This document shows, piece after piece, positions 53,435 to 62,776 of a DNA stretch of 64,000 bases. The stretch is from NCBI GenBank assembly GCA_910578115.1, contig CAJTPO010000011.1, positions 49,417 through 113,416 of the forward strand, read 5' to 3'. The notes below the pieces were generated by a model. It made no database searches. It saw only the letters and a list, made by a program, of their open reading frames with translations, and was not told the DNA's origin. The DNA is from an uncultured Lachnospiraceae bacterium. Its GTDB lineage: Bacteria; Bacillota; Clostridia; Lachnospirales; Lachnospiraceae. A program made the position numbers and the translations under genes. Numbering within the stretch: position 1 is the stretch's first letter; the number at the start of each line of letters is the position of its first letter.

Positions 53435-54388
53435 ATGACTAAGGTGAAAACAAGTAAACCGGCCGTCGCAAAGAAAGACAGTACCCGTTCGTATCTGAAA
53501 AGATACTGGCAGCTTTATCTGCTTCTGAGCCTGCCGCTGCTGTACCTTTTGGTTTTCAAGTATATACCGATGGTATATATCCAGATCGCATTCAAAAAGT
53601 ACAGCATCATTCAGAACGTATGGGAAATGCCATGGGCCAAAAATCATGGGTTCGAGTACTTTATCCAGGCCTTTGGAAGCAATGATTTCCGCCGTGCACT
53701 GCGCAATACGGTGGTCTTAAATCTGATGGATCTGGTGATCGGGTTCCCGGCGCCGATCATCTTCGCATTGATTCTGAACGAATTGTGTTTCAAACGTTTT
53801 AAGAAAGTAGTGCAGACAGTTGCCTATATGCCGCACTTCCTTTCCTGGGTCATCATCTACAGCCTGGCGCTGCAGCTTTTTGCACCCGGTGAAGGTCTGG
53901 TGAATATGGCGATCGAGCGTCTGGGCGGTTCCTCTATTCCGTTTTTGAATGACGCGGCCCACTGGGTAGGCACGTATATCGGCGTCGGTGTATGGCAGAA
54001 CTTCGGCTGGGGATCCATCGTATATCTGGCAGCGATCGCCGGCATCAACTCGGAACTTTATGAGGCGGCTTCCGTGGATGGAGCGGGACGTTTCCGCAAA
54101 ATGTGGAATATCACCCTTCCGGGTATCAAGCCTACGATCGTGGTCTTGCTGATCATGAATCTGGGTAACATTCTGGGCAGTAATTTTGATCGTCCTTTCG
54201 CGTTCCAGAATAATCTGGTCATGAATGTGGCGGATGTAATTTCTACCTATGTATATCGAACCGGTATCAAGGGACTGCAGTTCTCTTTGACAACGGCGGT
54301 CGGCCTGTTCCAGTCGGTGGTCGGTGTGCTCTTCCTGCTGATGGCTAACTGGCTGTCCAGAAAACTTGGAGAAAGGGGGATCTGGTAA
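53435..54388 (+). CDS. ABC transporter permease, oligosaccharide (LplB type)
   Basis: 317 aa from the ATG at 53435 with GGGAGG upstream. Six TM helices; the family EAA loop is EAASVDGAGRFRKMWNITLPGI (residues ~210-231). Closest to the LplB/YteP permeases that import aldouronates or rhamnogalacturonides. It overlaps the second permease gene by one base (TAATG). No ATPase gene is in the operon; such importers usually share an MsmX-type ATPase encoded elsewhere. Confidence 0.93.
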   Translation: MTKVKTSKPAVAKKDSTRSYLKRYWQLYLLLSLPLLYLLVFKYIPMVYIQIAFKKYSIIQNVWEMPWAKNHGFEYFIQAFGSNDFRRALRNTVVLNLMDLVIGFPAPIIFALILNELCFKRFKKVVQTVAYMPHFLSWVIIYSLALQLFAPGEGLVNMAIERLGGSSIPFLNDAAHWVGTYIGVGVWQNFGWGSIVYLAAIAGINSELYEAASVDGAGRFRKMWNITLPGIKPTIVVLLIMNLGNILGSNFDRPFAFQNNLVMNVADVISTYVYRTGIKGLQFSLTTAVGLFQSVVGVLFLLMANWLSRKLGERGIW

Positions 54389-55260
54389 TGAAAGTAAAAT
54401 CAACTTCCGCAAAAATCGGCGATTGGGTTTTTGTCCTGATCTGTGTGCTGATCAGTATCATCTGTGTGGTGCCGATGATCAATCTGCTGGCAAAGTCCTT
54501 AAGTTCAACGGATTATCTGGTAAAGAATGCGGTTTCACTCTGGCCCAAGGGCTTTAACCTGGACGCGTATAAGACGGTCCTGAGTGATCCCAAGTACATC
54601 AGGGCATTCTTCTGGACGGTATTTTTGACGGTGGTCTGTACGTTTGTTTCTCTGACCATGACCGTGCTGTGTGCTTATCCGCTTATCTTTGACAAGTTAA
54701 AGGGGCGCGGCGTGATCAATATTATCATCACGATCACCATGTTTTTTAACGCAGGTACGATTCCCAACTATCTGCTTATGCAGAACCTGGGACTTCTGGA
54801 CAATCCGCTGGTGTTGATCCTGCCCAGCTGTCTGAGCGTTTATAACATGATCATCATGAGGAGCTTCTTCTATGGCATCCCGGACAGCTTAAGGGAGTCT
54901 GCGGAAATAGACGGCGCCAGTTTCATCCAGATCATGATGAAGATCTATGTACCGCTGTCCAAACCGGTTATGGCCACACTGGCATTGTTCTATGCAGTGG
55001 GACGCTGGAACGGTTATTCGGACGCACTGTTATATATGAAGAAAACGGAATTCTATCCGCTGCAGCTGCTGCTGTACAACATCATCAACAATATTAACTC
55101 GGTAGAGGTTGCAACGCAGGAGGGCTTCTCATCCCCGGGACTTACGGCATCTTTAAAGGCAGCGATCGTTATGTTTTCCACAATACCGATCCTGTGCGTA
55201 TATCCCTGGCTGCAGAAATATTTTATCCACGGTGTGACCATGGGGGCTGTAAAGGAATAA
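54388..55260 (+). CDS. ABC transporter permease, oligosaccharide (LplC/YtcP type)
   Basis: 290 aa, six TM helices. EAA loop ESAEIDGASFIQIMMKIYVPL (~170-190) and the C-terminal PILCVYPWLQKYFIHGVTMGAVKE, which is diagnostic for the LplC/YtcP branch of carbohydrate permeases. It forms a heterodimeric channel with the product of the preceding gene; TAATG overlap couples their translation. Confidence 0.94.
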   Translation: MKVKSTSAKIGDWVFVLICVLISIICVVPMINLLAKSLSSTDYLVKNAVSLWPKGFNLDAYKTVLSDPKYIRAFFWTVFLTVVCTFVSLTMTVLCAYPLIFDKLKGRGVINIIITITMFFNAGTIPNYLLMQNLGLLDNPLVLILPSCLSVYNMIIMRSFFYGIPDSLRESAEIDGASFIQIMMKIYVPLSKPVMATLALFYAVGRWNGYSDALLYMKKTEFYPLQLLLYNIINNINSVEVATQEGFSSPGLTASLKAAIVMFSTIPILCVYPWLQKYFIHGVTMGAVKE

Positions 55261-55319
55261 CCGGATCCTTTCTACGGATTCGTTCATTCAAAATAAACTA
55301 AAAACAGGGAGGTAAGACG

Positions 55320-57056
55320 ATGAAGAAAAAATTAATTGCGATTCTGCTGTCAGGTACTATGGTAGCGTTGACGGCATGTGGCGGTGGCAATGCAGGCGAC
55401 TCGTCCGCTTCGGATGCAGGTTCTTCCGCAGGGGATTCTCAGGAAGCGGCAGAGGATTCCGGGGATGCGGGAGAAGGCGCAGAGGCAGCCGGAGACGCGG
55501 CAGCAACCGGTGAACTGGTGGACGGTAAGTTTGCAGAGACCAGGCACATTACGGTTGAGGTCTATGACCGCGGTAACGACGGCGGTTCCGATCCGACCAA
55601 CAATATGTACACAGAGTATATCAAGAAGGGAATGCTGGAAGACCACAATGTTGAGGTGGAATTCGTAAAGGTGCCCCGCTGGACTGAGGTGGAGGAGATC
55701 AACAACCTGCTTGCGGCAGGAACGGCTCCTGATATCTGTGTATCATACAGTTATCCTACGGTTCTTACTTATGCCGAGATGGGAGGAATTCTCGATCTCA
55801 GCGGTTATGTGGAGGATTATAAGTCCGAACTGACCAATCTGTGGGACTGGCTTGGCGAAACCAATATCTATTGGGACAAAGATCCCGTAGACGGTACGAT
55901 CTGGGCGATTGAAGGAAAGATCGCAGTTAATAACCGTATTAATACTTTTGTCCGTAAGGACTGGCTTGACACATTGGGACTCAGCGCGCCTACGACGACG
56001 GAAGAGTTTGAAGAGATGTTGATTGCGTTTGAAGAGAATAAGGATACGCTTCTCGGTGCGGATGCAGATAAGTTGATCCCTTATTCCGTAAGTTTCGATG
56101 TTGGCTGGAGAGCAGCTACTTTGATCGAGTCCTTTATCGATCCGGATATTTCCGACAAGGAAATGTATGTTAACGGATATGATGACAGAAAGCTGACCCA
56201 GAACGGTACCAAGGAAGCCGTAAGACTTTTGAACAAATGGTACAATCAGGGACTGTTGTGGGATAACTTCGCATTATACGGCAGCGGCGATACAACGGAA
56301 GACGATATGATGAAGGCAGGCTATGTGGGCGCTTTCACGCATAACTGGGATTATCCTTTCCGTAACGGTGAGGACAGCATCAATGTTAACCTGCAGAGAA
56401 ACGTAGGGGAAGATGCATGCTATATCGCGATCGATCCTTTTGATGACTCCAAGGGAACCCATACCAAGTATGTATCCAGTACGGCCGGCGATCGTAAGAT
56501 CTTCTTCCCGCACACCAACGATGAGCCTCTGGCTTGTATGTTGTATCTTGACTGGATCAGCGATCCGGAGCATATTCAGTATCTGCAGATCGGTGACGAG
56601 GGCGTGACGCATAACGTATTGGAGGGCGGTGCGATCCAGACGGTTGCAGCGACAGGCGATGCTATCATGAACTCCGGTATGAATATCGACTATACCATTA
56701 CCTGTAACGGCCTGCACTTTGCAGACGAAGAGCTGACAAAACTCTCCCAGGCATACAACTATGCAGGCATTGATCCTGATATCGTAGCAGAGGCGGATAA
56801 GATCGCGCAGACCGATGCGGTTCCGGCCAAGAATGTTAACGTAGGGGCGATCGAGGCGGAAGCAAATATCGGTGATACTTTGAGCGCGAAGCGCGATCAG
56901 GTTTACGACAACGCAGTGATCGCATCGGAAGCCGATTTCGACAGCGTTTGGGACAGCATGCTGGCGGATTACCTGAATTCAGGCGGTCAGGCGATCATGG
57001 ACGAGCGCGCTGCAAAATGGCAGGAGACATTTGGCGATACAGATATGCTTCCTTAA
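55320..57056 (+). CDS. Extracellular solute-binding lipoprotein of the oligosaccharide importer
   Basis: 578 aa. Lipoprotein signal peptide with lipobox LTAC (Cys20), followed by a low-complexity Gly/Ala/Ser/Asp/Glu linker to about residue 62. Then a large binding domain of the LplA type (VEVEFVKVPRWTEVEEINNLLAAGTAPDI). At this size it belongs with binding proteins for long oligosaccharides. From the GH67 neighbour its ligand is probably an aldouronate. A GGGAGG site precedes the ATG. Confidence 0.93.
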   Translation: MKKKLIAILLSGTMVALTACGGGNAGDSSASDAGSSAGDSQEAAEDSGDAGEGAEAAGDAAATGELVDGKFAETRHITVEVYDRGNDGGSDPTNNMYTEYIKKGMLEDHNVEVEFVKVPRWTEVEEINNLLAAGTAPDICVSYSYPTVLTYAEMGGILDLSGYVEDYKSELTNLWDWLGETNIYWDKDPVDGTIWAIEGKIAVNNRINTFVRKDWLDTLGLSAPTTTEEFEEMLIAFEENKDTLLGADADKLIPYSVSFDVGWRAATLIESFIDPDISDKEMYVNGYDDRKLTQNGTKEAVRLLNKWYNQGLLWDNFALYGSGDTTEDDMMKAGYVGAFTHNWDYPFRNGEDSINVNLQRNVGEDACYIAIDPFDDSKGTHTKYVSSTAGDRKIFFPHTNDEPLACMLYLDWISDPEHIQYLQIGDEGVTHNVLEGGAIQTVAATGDAIMNSGMNIDYTITCNGLHFADEELTKLSQAYNYAGIDPDIVAEADKIAQTDAVPAKNVNVGAIEAEANIGDTLSAKRDQVYDNAVIASEADFDSVWDSMLADYLNSGGQAIMDERAAKWQETFGDTDMLP

Positions 57057-57092
57057 GGGCAGACAGGATTAATTAAAGCAACGATTTAAAGG

Positions 57093-57134
57093 AGCTGTTG
57101 TAAAAGCGGATCATGATCTGCTTTTGCAACAGCT
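57093..57134. other. Long hairpin after the solute-binding protein gene
   Basis: AGCTGTTG (57093-57100) pairs with CAACAGCT (57127-57134). The inner AAAAGC/GCTTTT and GATC/GATC pairs extend it to nearly the full 42 bases. No T-run. The position is typical of hairpins that protect the 3' end of binding-protein mRNA. Confidence 0.7.
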
Positions 57135-57293
57135 TCTATGGTTACATTTTGCAGTGGCAGTAGATTTATTCCCGCGGGCAACAAGCCGAACGGTTGCCTG
57201 CAGCGGGGGCTTTGATTATAATGATGGTAGTTGTGAACAAATGGAGCAGAGGCAGGGCGGGAGAGATGGGGACGCCCTGGAATGGAGGTAAGA

Positions 57294-57390
57294 TTGAAAA
57301 TTAAAATTTTCAATCGCGAGATTTGTGTCTGCGCGTTGCTTGTCACAAACTCGTTTAATGCGACGTCTCAACATAGTTGAGACAAAAGCA
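57294..57390. repeat. Structured leader before uxuA with two palindromes
   Basis: A palindrome with arms GATTGAAAATT and AATTTTCAATC around AA lies near 57294-57317. GTCTCAAC/GTTGAGAC with a three-base loop follows near 57365-57383. TCACAAACTC between them also occurs in the carA-carB gap. Confidence 0.5.
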
Positions 57391-57410
57391 GCGCAGAAAT
57401 GGAGAAAACT

Positions 57411-58484
57411 ATGGAAATGACACTCAGATGGTATGGAAGCAAATTTGATACGGTCACGCTTAAGCAGATCCGTCAGATCCCGGGGGTGACGGGTGTGATC
57501 ACCACACTTTATGACGCGGCGCCGGGAGAGGTGTGGAGCAGAGAGAGGATCCATGCCCTGAAGGAAGAGGTGGAAGCCTCGGGACTGCACATTGCGGGAA
57601 TCGAGAGCGTGAATATCCATGATGACATTAAGATCGGCGGGGGCGACAGGGACCGGTATATCGCCAACTATATTGAAACCCTCGAGAATTTAGGCAAAGA
57701 GGGCATTCACATGGTATGCTACAATTTCATGCCGGTGTTTGACTGGACAAGGACGGAGCTGGCAAGGGTAAGGCCGGACGGTTCCACGGTGCTTGCCTAC
57801 ACGCAGGAAGCGGTGGATGCGCTGGATCCGGAGAAGATGTTTGCGTCTATCGCGAAAGACACGAACGGAACGGTGATGCCTGGCTGGGAGCCGGAGCGTA
57901 TGGCAAGGGTAAAAGAGCTTTTTGAGATGTATCAGGATGTGGACGGAGAGAAGCTGTTTGCCAATCTGCAGTATTTTCTGGAAAAGATCATGCCGGTGTG
58001 CAATCAATATGATATTAACATGGCGATCCATCCGGACGATCCTGCATGGAGCGTTTTCGGGCTTCCCAGAATCATTATCAACAAAGAGAACATCCTGCGG
58101 ATGATGAAGATGGTGGACGATCCGCACAACGGCGTCACCTTCTGTTCCGGTTCTTATGGGACGAATCTGGAAAACGATCTGCCGGATATGATCCGCTCCC
58201 TGAAAGGAAGGATTCATTTTGCCCATGTGCGTAATCTGAAATTTATCACGCCCGATAATTTTGAAGAGGCGGCACATTTATCTTCTGACGGGAATTTTGA
58301 TATGTATGAGATCATGAGAGCGCTCTATGATATCGGATTCGAGGGACCGATCCGCCCCGATCACGGAAGGATGATCTGGGATGAAGTGGCAATGCCGGGC
58401 TACGGCCTGTACGACAGGGCATTGGGAGCGGCCTATCTGAACGGACTTTGGGAAGCCATTGTGAAAGGAGCTGAAAAAAGATGA
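57411..58484 (+). CDS. uxuA: Mannonate dehydratase
   Basis: 357 aa from the ATG at 57411 (GGAG six bases upstream; ATGs at 57399 and 57417 are alternatives). It dehydrates D-mannonate to 2-keto-3-deoxygluconate, the last specific step of glucuronate breakdown. TIM barrel of the UxuA family: MTLRWYGSKFDTVTL, GVTGVITTLYD, VCYNFMPVFDWTRT, NMAIHPDDPAWSVFGLPRI, VTFCSGSYGT and RPDHGRMIW, which holds metal ligands. The following reductase supplies mannonate; the genes overlap as ATGA. Confidence 0.96.
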   Translation: MEMTLRWYGSKFDTVTLKQIRQIPGVTGVITTLYDAAPGEVWSRERIHALKEEVEASGLHIAGIESVNIHDDIKIGGGDRDRYIANYIETLENLGKEGIHMVCYNFMPVFDWTRTELARVRPDGSTVLAYTQEAVDALDPEKMFASIAKDTNGTVMPGWEPERMARVKELFEMYQDVDGEKLFANLQYFLEKIMPVCNQYDINMAIHPDDPAWSVFGLPRIIINKENILRMMKMVDDPHNGVTFCSGSYGTNLENDLPDMIRSLKGRIHFAHVRNLKFITPDNFEEAAHLSSDGNFDMYEIMRALYDIGFEGPIRPDHGRMIWDEVAMPGYGLYDRALGAAYLNGLWEAIVKGAEKR

Positions 58485-60091
58485 GATTAGACGAACAGGG
58501 GCTGCAGAACAGGCAGGCCTGGGAAGCGGCCGGCTATGAGCTGCCGGGATTTGACCTGGAGCAGATGATCGCCAAAACAAAGGAAGCCCCCTTCTGGGTG
58601 CATTTCGGAGCGGGCAATATTTTCAAGGCCTTTCTGGCAAATGTGGTGCAGAGACTTTTGAATGACGGCACATTGGACAGAGGGCTTGTGGCGGCGGAGG
58701 GCTTCGACTATGAGATCGTCGAAAAGATGAACCGCCCCCATGATGATTACAATATCCTGGTCACGCTGAAGGCCGATGGGAATGTGGAAAAGACAGTGAT
58801 CGGGAGCATTGCGGAATCGTTGATGCTGGATTTCGAAAATCAGGCTGAGACCCTGCGGTTAAAGGAGATCTTCCGCATGGATTCCCTGCAGATGTGCACC
58901 TTCACCATCACGGAGAAGGGTTACAGTCTGGTGGATGGAACGGGCCGTTATCTTCCGGCGGTGGAAGCAGACTTTAAGGGAGGACCGGATGCCCCTTCCA
59001 GCTATATGGGCAAGGTGGCGGCGCTTCTTTATACCCGCTATCAGGCGGGGCAAAAGCCCATCGCCATGGTCAGCACGGACAACTGTTCCCACAACGGGGA
59101 TAAGCTGTATGCGGCCATCAGTACCTTTGCCGGGAAATGGGTGGAGAATGGCAGGGCAGAAGAAGGATTCCTCCGGTATGTGGACGACCGGAATAAGGTG
59201 ACCTATCCCTGGACCATGATCGACAAGATCACACCCAGACCGGATCCCTCCGTGGAAAAGATTCTGCTGGAGGACGGCGTGGAAGGGCTGGAGCCGGTGA
59301 TCACTTCCCGAAATACCTATGTGGCTCCCTTTGTCAATGCCGAAGAGTGTGAGTATCTGGTGGTAGAGGACACCTTTCCCAACGGCAGGCCCGCGCTGGA
59401 AAAAGGCGGCGTGATCTTTACTGACCGGGAGACCGTCGATAAGGTAGAGAAGATGAAGGTCTGCACCTGCTTAAATCCCCTCCATACGGCGCTGGCGGTT
59501 TACGGATGTCTGCTGGGCTACCAGAAGATCTCAGAGGAGATGCAGGATGAAGAGCTTGTAAAGCTGGTGCAGAGAATCGGTTATACGGAAGGGCTGCCGG
59601 TGGTGGTAGACCCCGGAATCCTTGCTCCCCGGGAATTTATTGATACGGTCCTTACGGTGCGTGTTCCCAATCCTTTTATGCCGGATACGCCCCAGAGAAT
59701 TGCCACGGACACCTCGCAGAAGCTGGCGATCCGCTTTGGCGAGACGGTGAAGGCTTATCAGAGATCACCGGAGCTTACCGTGCAGAGCCTCGAGATGATC
59801 CCTCTGGTATTTGCCGGATGGCTGCGTTATCTGATGGCGGTGGATGATGCGGGAAATGCCTTTACGCTGAGCCCGGATCCCCTCCTTGACACGGTGTGCC
59901 CCTATGTGAAGGGACTTGCGCTGCAGCCGGATCAGGATGTAGAGGCGCATGTGGAGGAGGTGCTTAAGATGAAGCAGATCTTCGGGGTAGACCTGTATGA
60001 GGCAGGACTGGCAGAGAAGGTGTGCGGCTATCTGCAGGAGCTGACGGCCGGAGCAGGAGCCGTGCGCAGTACGCTGCAGAAGTATGTGTGA
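58481..60091 (+). CDS. uxuB: Fructuronate reductase-like mannitol dehydrogenase family protein
   Basis: 536 aa. Polyol-specific long-chain dehydrogenase: N-terminal Rossmann region (FWVHFGAGNIFKAFL), VSTDNCSHNGDKLYAAI and catalytic-region KVCTCLNPLHTALAVYGCLLGY. It reduces D-fructuronate to D-mannonate with NADH. The fused reading of context is strong: it overlaps uxuA by 4 bp and lies at the end of the glucuronoxylan operon. The gene at 2632 is a distant paralogue of the same superfamily acting on tagaturonate. Confidence 0.9.
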   Translation: MRLDEQGLQNRQAWEAAGYELPGFDLEQMIAKTKEAPFWVHFGAGNIFKAFLANVVQRLLNDGTLDRGLVAAEGFDYEIVEKMNRPHDDYNILVTLKADGNVEKTVIGSIAESLMLDFENQAETLRLKEIFRMDSLQMCTFTITEKGYSLVDGTGRYLPAVEADFKGGPDAPSSYMGKVAALLYTRYQAGQKPIAMVSTDNCSHNGDKLYAAISTFAGKWVENGRAEEGFLRYVDDRNKVTYPWTMIDKITPRPDPSVEKILLEDGVEGLEPVITSRNTYVAPFVNAEECEYLVVEDTFPNGRPALEKGGVIFTDRETVDKVEKMKVCTCLNPLHTALAVYGCLLGYQKISEEMQDEELVKLVQRIGYTEGLPVVVDPGILAPREFIDTVLTVRVPNPFMPDTPQRIATDTSQKLAIRFGETVKAYQRSPELTVQSLEMIPLVFAGWLRYLMAVDDAGNAFTLSPDPLLDTVCPYVKGLALQPDQDVEAHVEEVLKMKQIFGVDLYEAGLAEKVCGYLQELTAGAGAVRSTLQKYV

Positions 60092-60341
60092 GGCGGCAGC
60101 GGAGTATCGCTGCGCCGAAACGGTCGAAGATGCGCTCCGTGCAGAAGTATATGTGAAGCAGCGGCGGAAGGTGCAGACTGGAAGTGACATTCCCGGTGGA
60201 TTGTGGTAAAATAGGAACGCAGCAGCACGTAGTATGATTTTTTGACAGTTCCTGGGAAGGGGAGCGTGAGGAGAAATTTTCCACACGCAAATCTGTGCCT
60301 GCAGCCCAAATTCTCAGGCTATGGAAAGGCATGGTTATTTT

Positions 60342-61400
60342 ATGAAATTTGCGGCACCCGAGGCTTCTGTACTGATCGTAGATGACAATGAAATTAATTT
60401 GGAAGTGACAGCGGCCCTTTTGGAACCGCTTAAGATGAAAGTTGATCTGGCGGACAGCGGCAAGCGGGCGCTGATTCTGGCGCATCAGAAAAGATATCAC
60501 CTGATATTTATGGATCAGATGATGCCGGATCTGGACGGAGTGGAGACGACGAAAAGGCTTCGCCGCCTGCCGGATGCCTATTGCCGCACGGTGCCGGTCA
60601 TCGCCCTGACAGCCAATGCATTCTCGGAGGTCAGGGAGGAACTGCAGCAGGCCGGGATGAATGATTATCTGGCAAAGCCGGTGGAAGCGAAGGATCTGTA
60701 TCGGTGTGTTCTGAAGTGGATTCCGCGGAAGCTGATCATTGTCTCGCAGGAGCAGCAGAAGCCGGGCGGCTCACCGGCGGCAGCCGGCAGCGGTAAAGTA
60801 CAGGGCAGCAGCACACTGCCGCAGCTGCCGGGCATTAATCCGGCGGACGGCATCCGTTATACCGGCAGTGAGAAGATGTGGTTGAAGCTGCTCGGTGATT
60901 TCTACAAGTTGATCGATTCCAAGGCCAAAAAGCTGGAGAACTGTGTGGAGGACGGCCTGATCCGGGATTATACGATCGAGGTACATGCATTGAAGAATAC
61001 GGCACGGATGATTGGTGCAGCCCGGTTGTCTGAACATTTCTTCCAGATGGAGAAATGCGGCAAAGCCGGAGAGGTGGAGACGATCCGGCAGGAGACGCCC
61101 GGCCTGATCCGGGAACTGAAAAGCTATAAAGAAATCCTGCGTCCTTTTGGGGAGAAGAATGACCGGAATAAGCGGGAAGTACCTGTCTCGGAGTGGATCG
61201 CGCAGTTGAAGGTCATGCGGGATGCCATGGAGAGATTCAGCCTGGATACGGTGGATGAGACCATGCAGCAGCTGGAGCAGTACCGGGTGCCGGAACAATG
61301 CAGTGAGTCGATGGAGCTTCTGCGGGCGGCGGTGGCGGATGTGAAGATGAAGGACGTGATGGATGCCGCGGAGCGGATGATCGCGGAATTGCAGGCCTGA
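60342..61400 (+). CDS. Receiver-HPt two-domain phosphorelay protein
   Basis: 352 aa from the ATG at 60342 (AAAGG upstream; ATG 60321 has no ribosome site). Receiver domain (residues ~9-128) with VDDNEINLEV, phosphoacceptor D58 (LIFMDQMMPDLDG) and lysine in LAKPVE. A Pro/Gly/Ser-rich linker (~150-170) leads to an HPt domain (~180-275) with H215 in EVHALKNTARMIG. A C-terminal helical part of ~70 residues follows. The start resembles the C-terminal receivers of hybrid kinases, yet no kinase gene lies beside it. No output domain is visible. Confidence 0.85.
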   Translation: MKFAAPEASVLIVDDNEINLEVTAALLEPLKMKVDLADSGKRALILAHQKRYHLIFMDQMMPDLDGVETTKRLRRLPDAYCRTVPVIALTANAFSEVREELQQAGMNDYLAKPVEAKDLYRCVLKWIPRKLIIVSQEQQKPGGSPAAAGSGKVQGSSTLPQLPGINPADGIRYTGSEKMWLKLLGDFYKLIDSKAKKLENCVEDGLIRDYTIEVHALKNTARMIGAARLSEHFFQMEKCGKAGEVETIRQETPGLIRELKSYKEILRPFGEKNDRNKREVPVSEWIAQLKVMRDAMERFSLDTVDETMQQLEQYRVPEQCSESMELLRAAVADVKMKDVMDAAERMIAELQA

Positions 61401-61419
61401 GGCGATTCGTTACAAAGGA

Positions 61420-61487
61420 AAAGAGTCTGTATCATGGTGTGGCGGCTATAAGGTATATTAGCGGTCATGCCGTTATACGGACTCTTT
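61420..61487. terminator. Long hairpin between convergent genes, probable bidirectional terminator
   Basis: AAAGAGTCTGTA (61420-61431) pairs with TACGGACTCTTT (61476-61487) with one G-T pair. The inner GGTGTGGCGGCTA pairs with TAGCGGTCATGCC apart from one mismatch. Short T-rich ends on both strands. Confidence 0.6.
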
Positions 61488-61532
61488 ATCTATGTCACTT
61501 TTTTGTTCTGTTATTTCTGACTTTTCTGTATG

Positions 61533-62402
61533 TTACAGCTTCTTTCCGGTCAACAGTTCATATCCCTGCAGGTACTTGTCGATGGTCTTCTGCACGATCT
61601 CCTGCGGGAGGGTCCAGTCGTGGCCTTCGTTGCTCTTTAACCAGTCTCTTGCAAACTGCTTGTCGAAGGAGGGCTGTCCGTGGCCGGGTTCATAGCCTTC
61701 CGCGGGCCAGAAGCGGGAACTGTCGGGGGTCAGCATTTCGTCGCCCAGAACGATATTGCCTTCTTCATCCAGTCCGAACTCAAACTTGGTGTCTGCGATG
61801 ATGATACCACGCGTCAGAGCGTATTCTGCACATTTCTTGTAAAGAGCGATGGTATAGTCACGCAGTTTGGAAGCGTATTCTGCTCCCCTGCCGGGGAATC
61901 TCTTTTCCAGATAATCCACACTCTGTTCGTAGGAGATGTTCTCGTCGTGATCGCCGATCTCCGCCTTGGTGGAAGGGGTGTAGATGGGTTCGGGAAGCTT
62001 GTCCGATTCCTGCAGGCCTTCCGGCAGCGTGATGCCGCAGACAGTGCCGTCTTTTACATAGCTTGCCCAGCCGCTTCCGGTGATGTAGCCGCGCACGATG
62101 CATTCGATGGGCAACATCGTAAGCTTCCGGCATAACATGCTGTTGCCGTCAAATTTCTCCTGACGGAAGAATTCCGGCATGTCCTGAACATCCACAGAGA
62201 TCATATGGTTGGGCAGGATATCCTGGGTCATATCGAACCAGAATCTGGACATCTGTGTCAGTACGGTGCCTTTCTTCGTCACCTGATTCTTTAAGATCAC
62301 ATCGAAACAGCTGATGCGGTCTGTAGCGACCATGATCAGGCTGTCTCCGTTGTCGTAAATCTCTCGTACTTTGCCTTCTTTGATGGGTTTTAATTCAGTC
62401 AT
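61533..62402 (-). CDS. purC: SAICAR synthetase
   Basis: 289 aa. Joins aspartate to CAIR in purine synthesis. Family motifs: LKPIKEGKVREIYDNGDSLIMVATDRISCFDV at the start, IECIVRGYITGSGWASY, IADTKFEFGLDEEGNIVLGDEMLTPDSSRFWP and the C-terminal RDWLKSNEGHDWT. It is the longer (~290 aa) PurC form rather than the ~235-aa one. It stands alone, convergent with the phosphorelay gene. Confidence 0.97.
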   Translation of the reverse strand: MTELKPIKEGKVREIYDNGDSLIMVATDRISCFDVILKNQVTKKGTVLTQMSRFWFDMTQDILPNHMISVDVQDMPEFFRQEKFDGNSMLCRKLTMLPIECIVRGYITGSGWASYVKDGTVCGITLPEGLQESDKLPEPIYTPSTKAEIGDHDENISYEQSVDYLEKRFPGRGAEYASKLRDYTIALYKKCAEYALTRGIIIADTKFEFGLDEEGNIVLGDEMLTPDSSRFWPAEGYEPGHGQPSFDKQFARDWLKSNEGHDWTLPQEIVQKTIDKYLQGYELLTGKKL

Positions 62403-62493
62403 GATAAACCTCCGTGTATTGTACTTTGATAGGATCAGTATTCCAGTTCGGGACTTTCGCCGGTTTCATACTTTCTGATGTGCTACAGCAAAT

Positions 62494-62522
62494 ATTATAG
62501 CGGATTCTACAGCGGGTGTAAA
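62494..62522 (-). promoter_or_regulatory. Promoter of purC
   Basis: Minus strand: TTTACA (62517-62522), 17-bp spacer, TATAAT (62494-62499). Leader of about 85 nt, without a recognisable purine riboswitch. Nothing else was recognised in the 374-bp gap 62403-62776. Confidence 0.7.
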
Positions 62523-62776
62523 GCAGGTCACGGCAGATATTTTCACGATAATAAACTGCACAATACGCCTGTGGCCACCGTTCTACATTTATTTTTTAAA
62601 CCGTTTGCGGTTCTGCTGCATCTAATTAGTAAGAAACAACAAACGAGTTTGAAGTTTCATACTTGCATTCCATGGCAGATTCTGATACAAATACCCGGGG
62701 AAGTACTTAGCACGCTATATGGAATGACATGGGATGCAGCAGGGGAAAATGACACATCGGAAAACGAGGAAAGACA

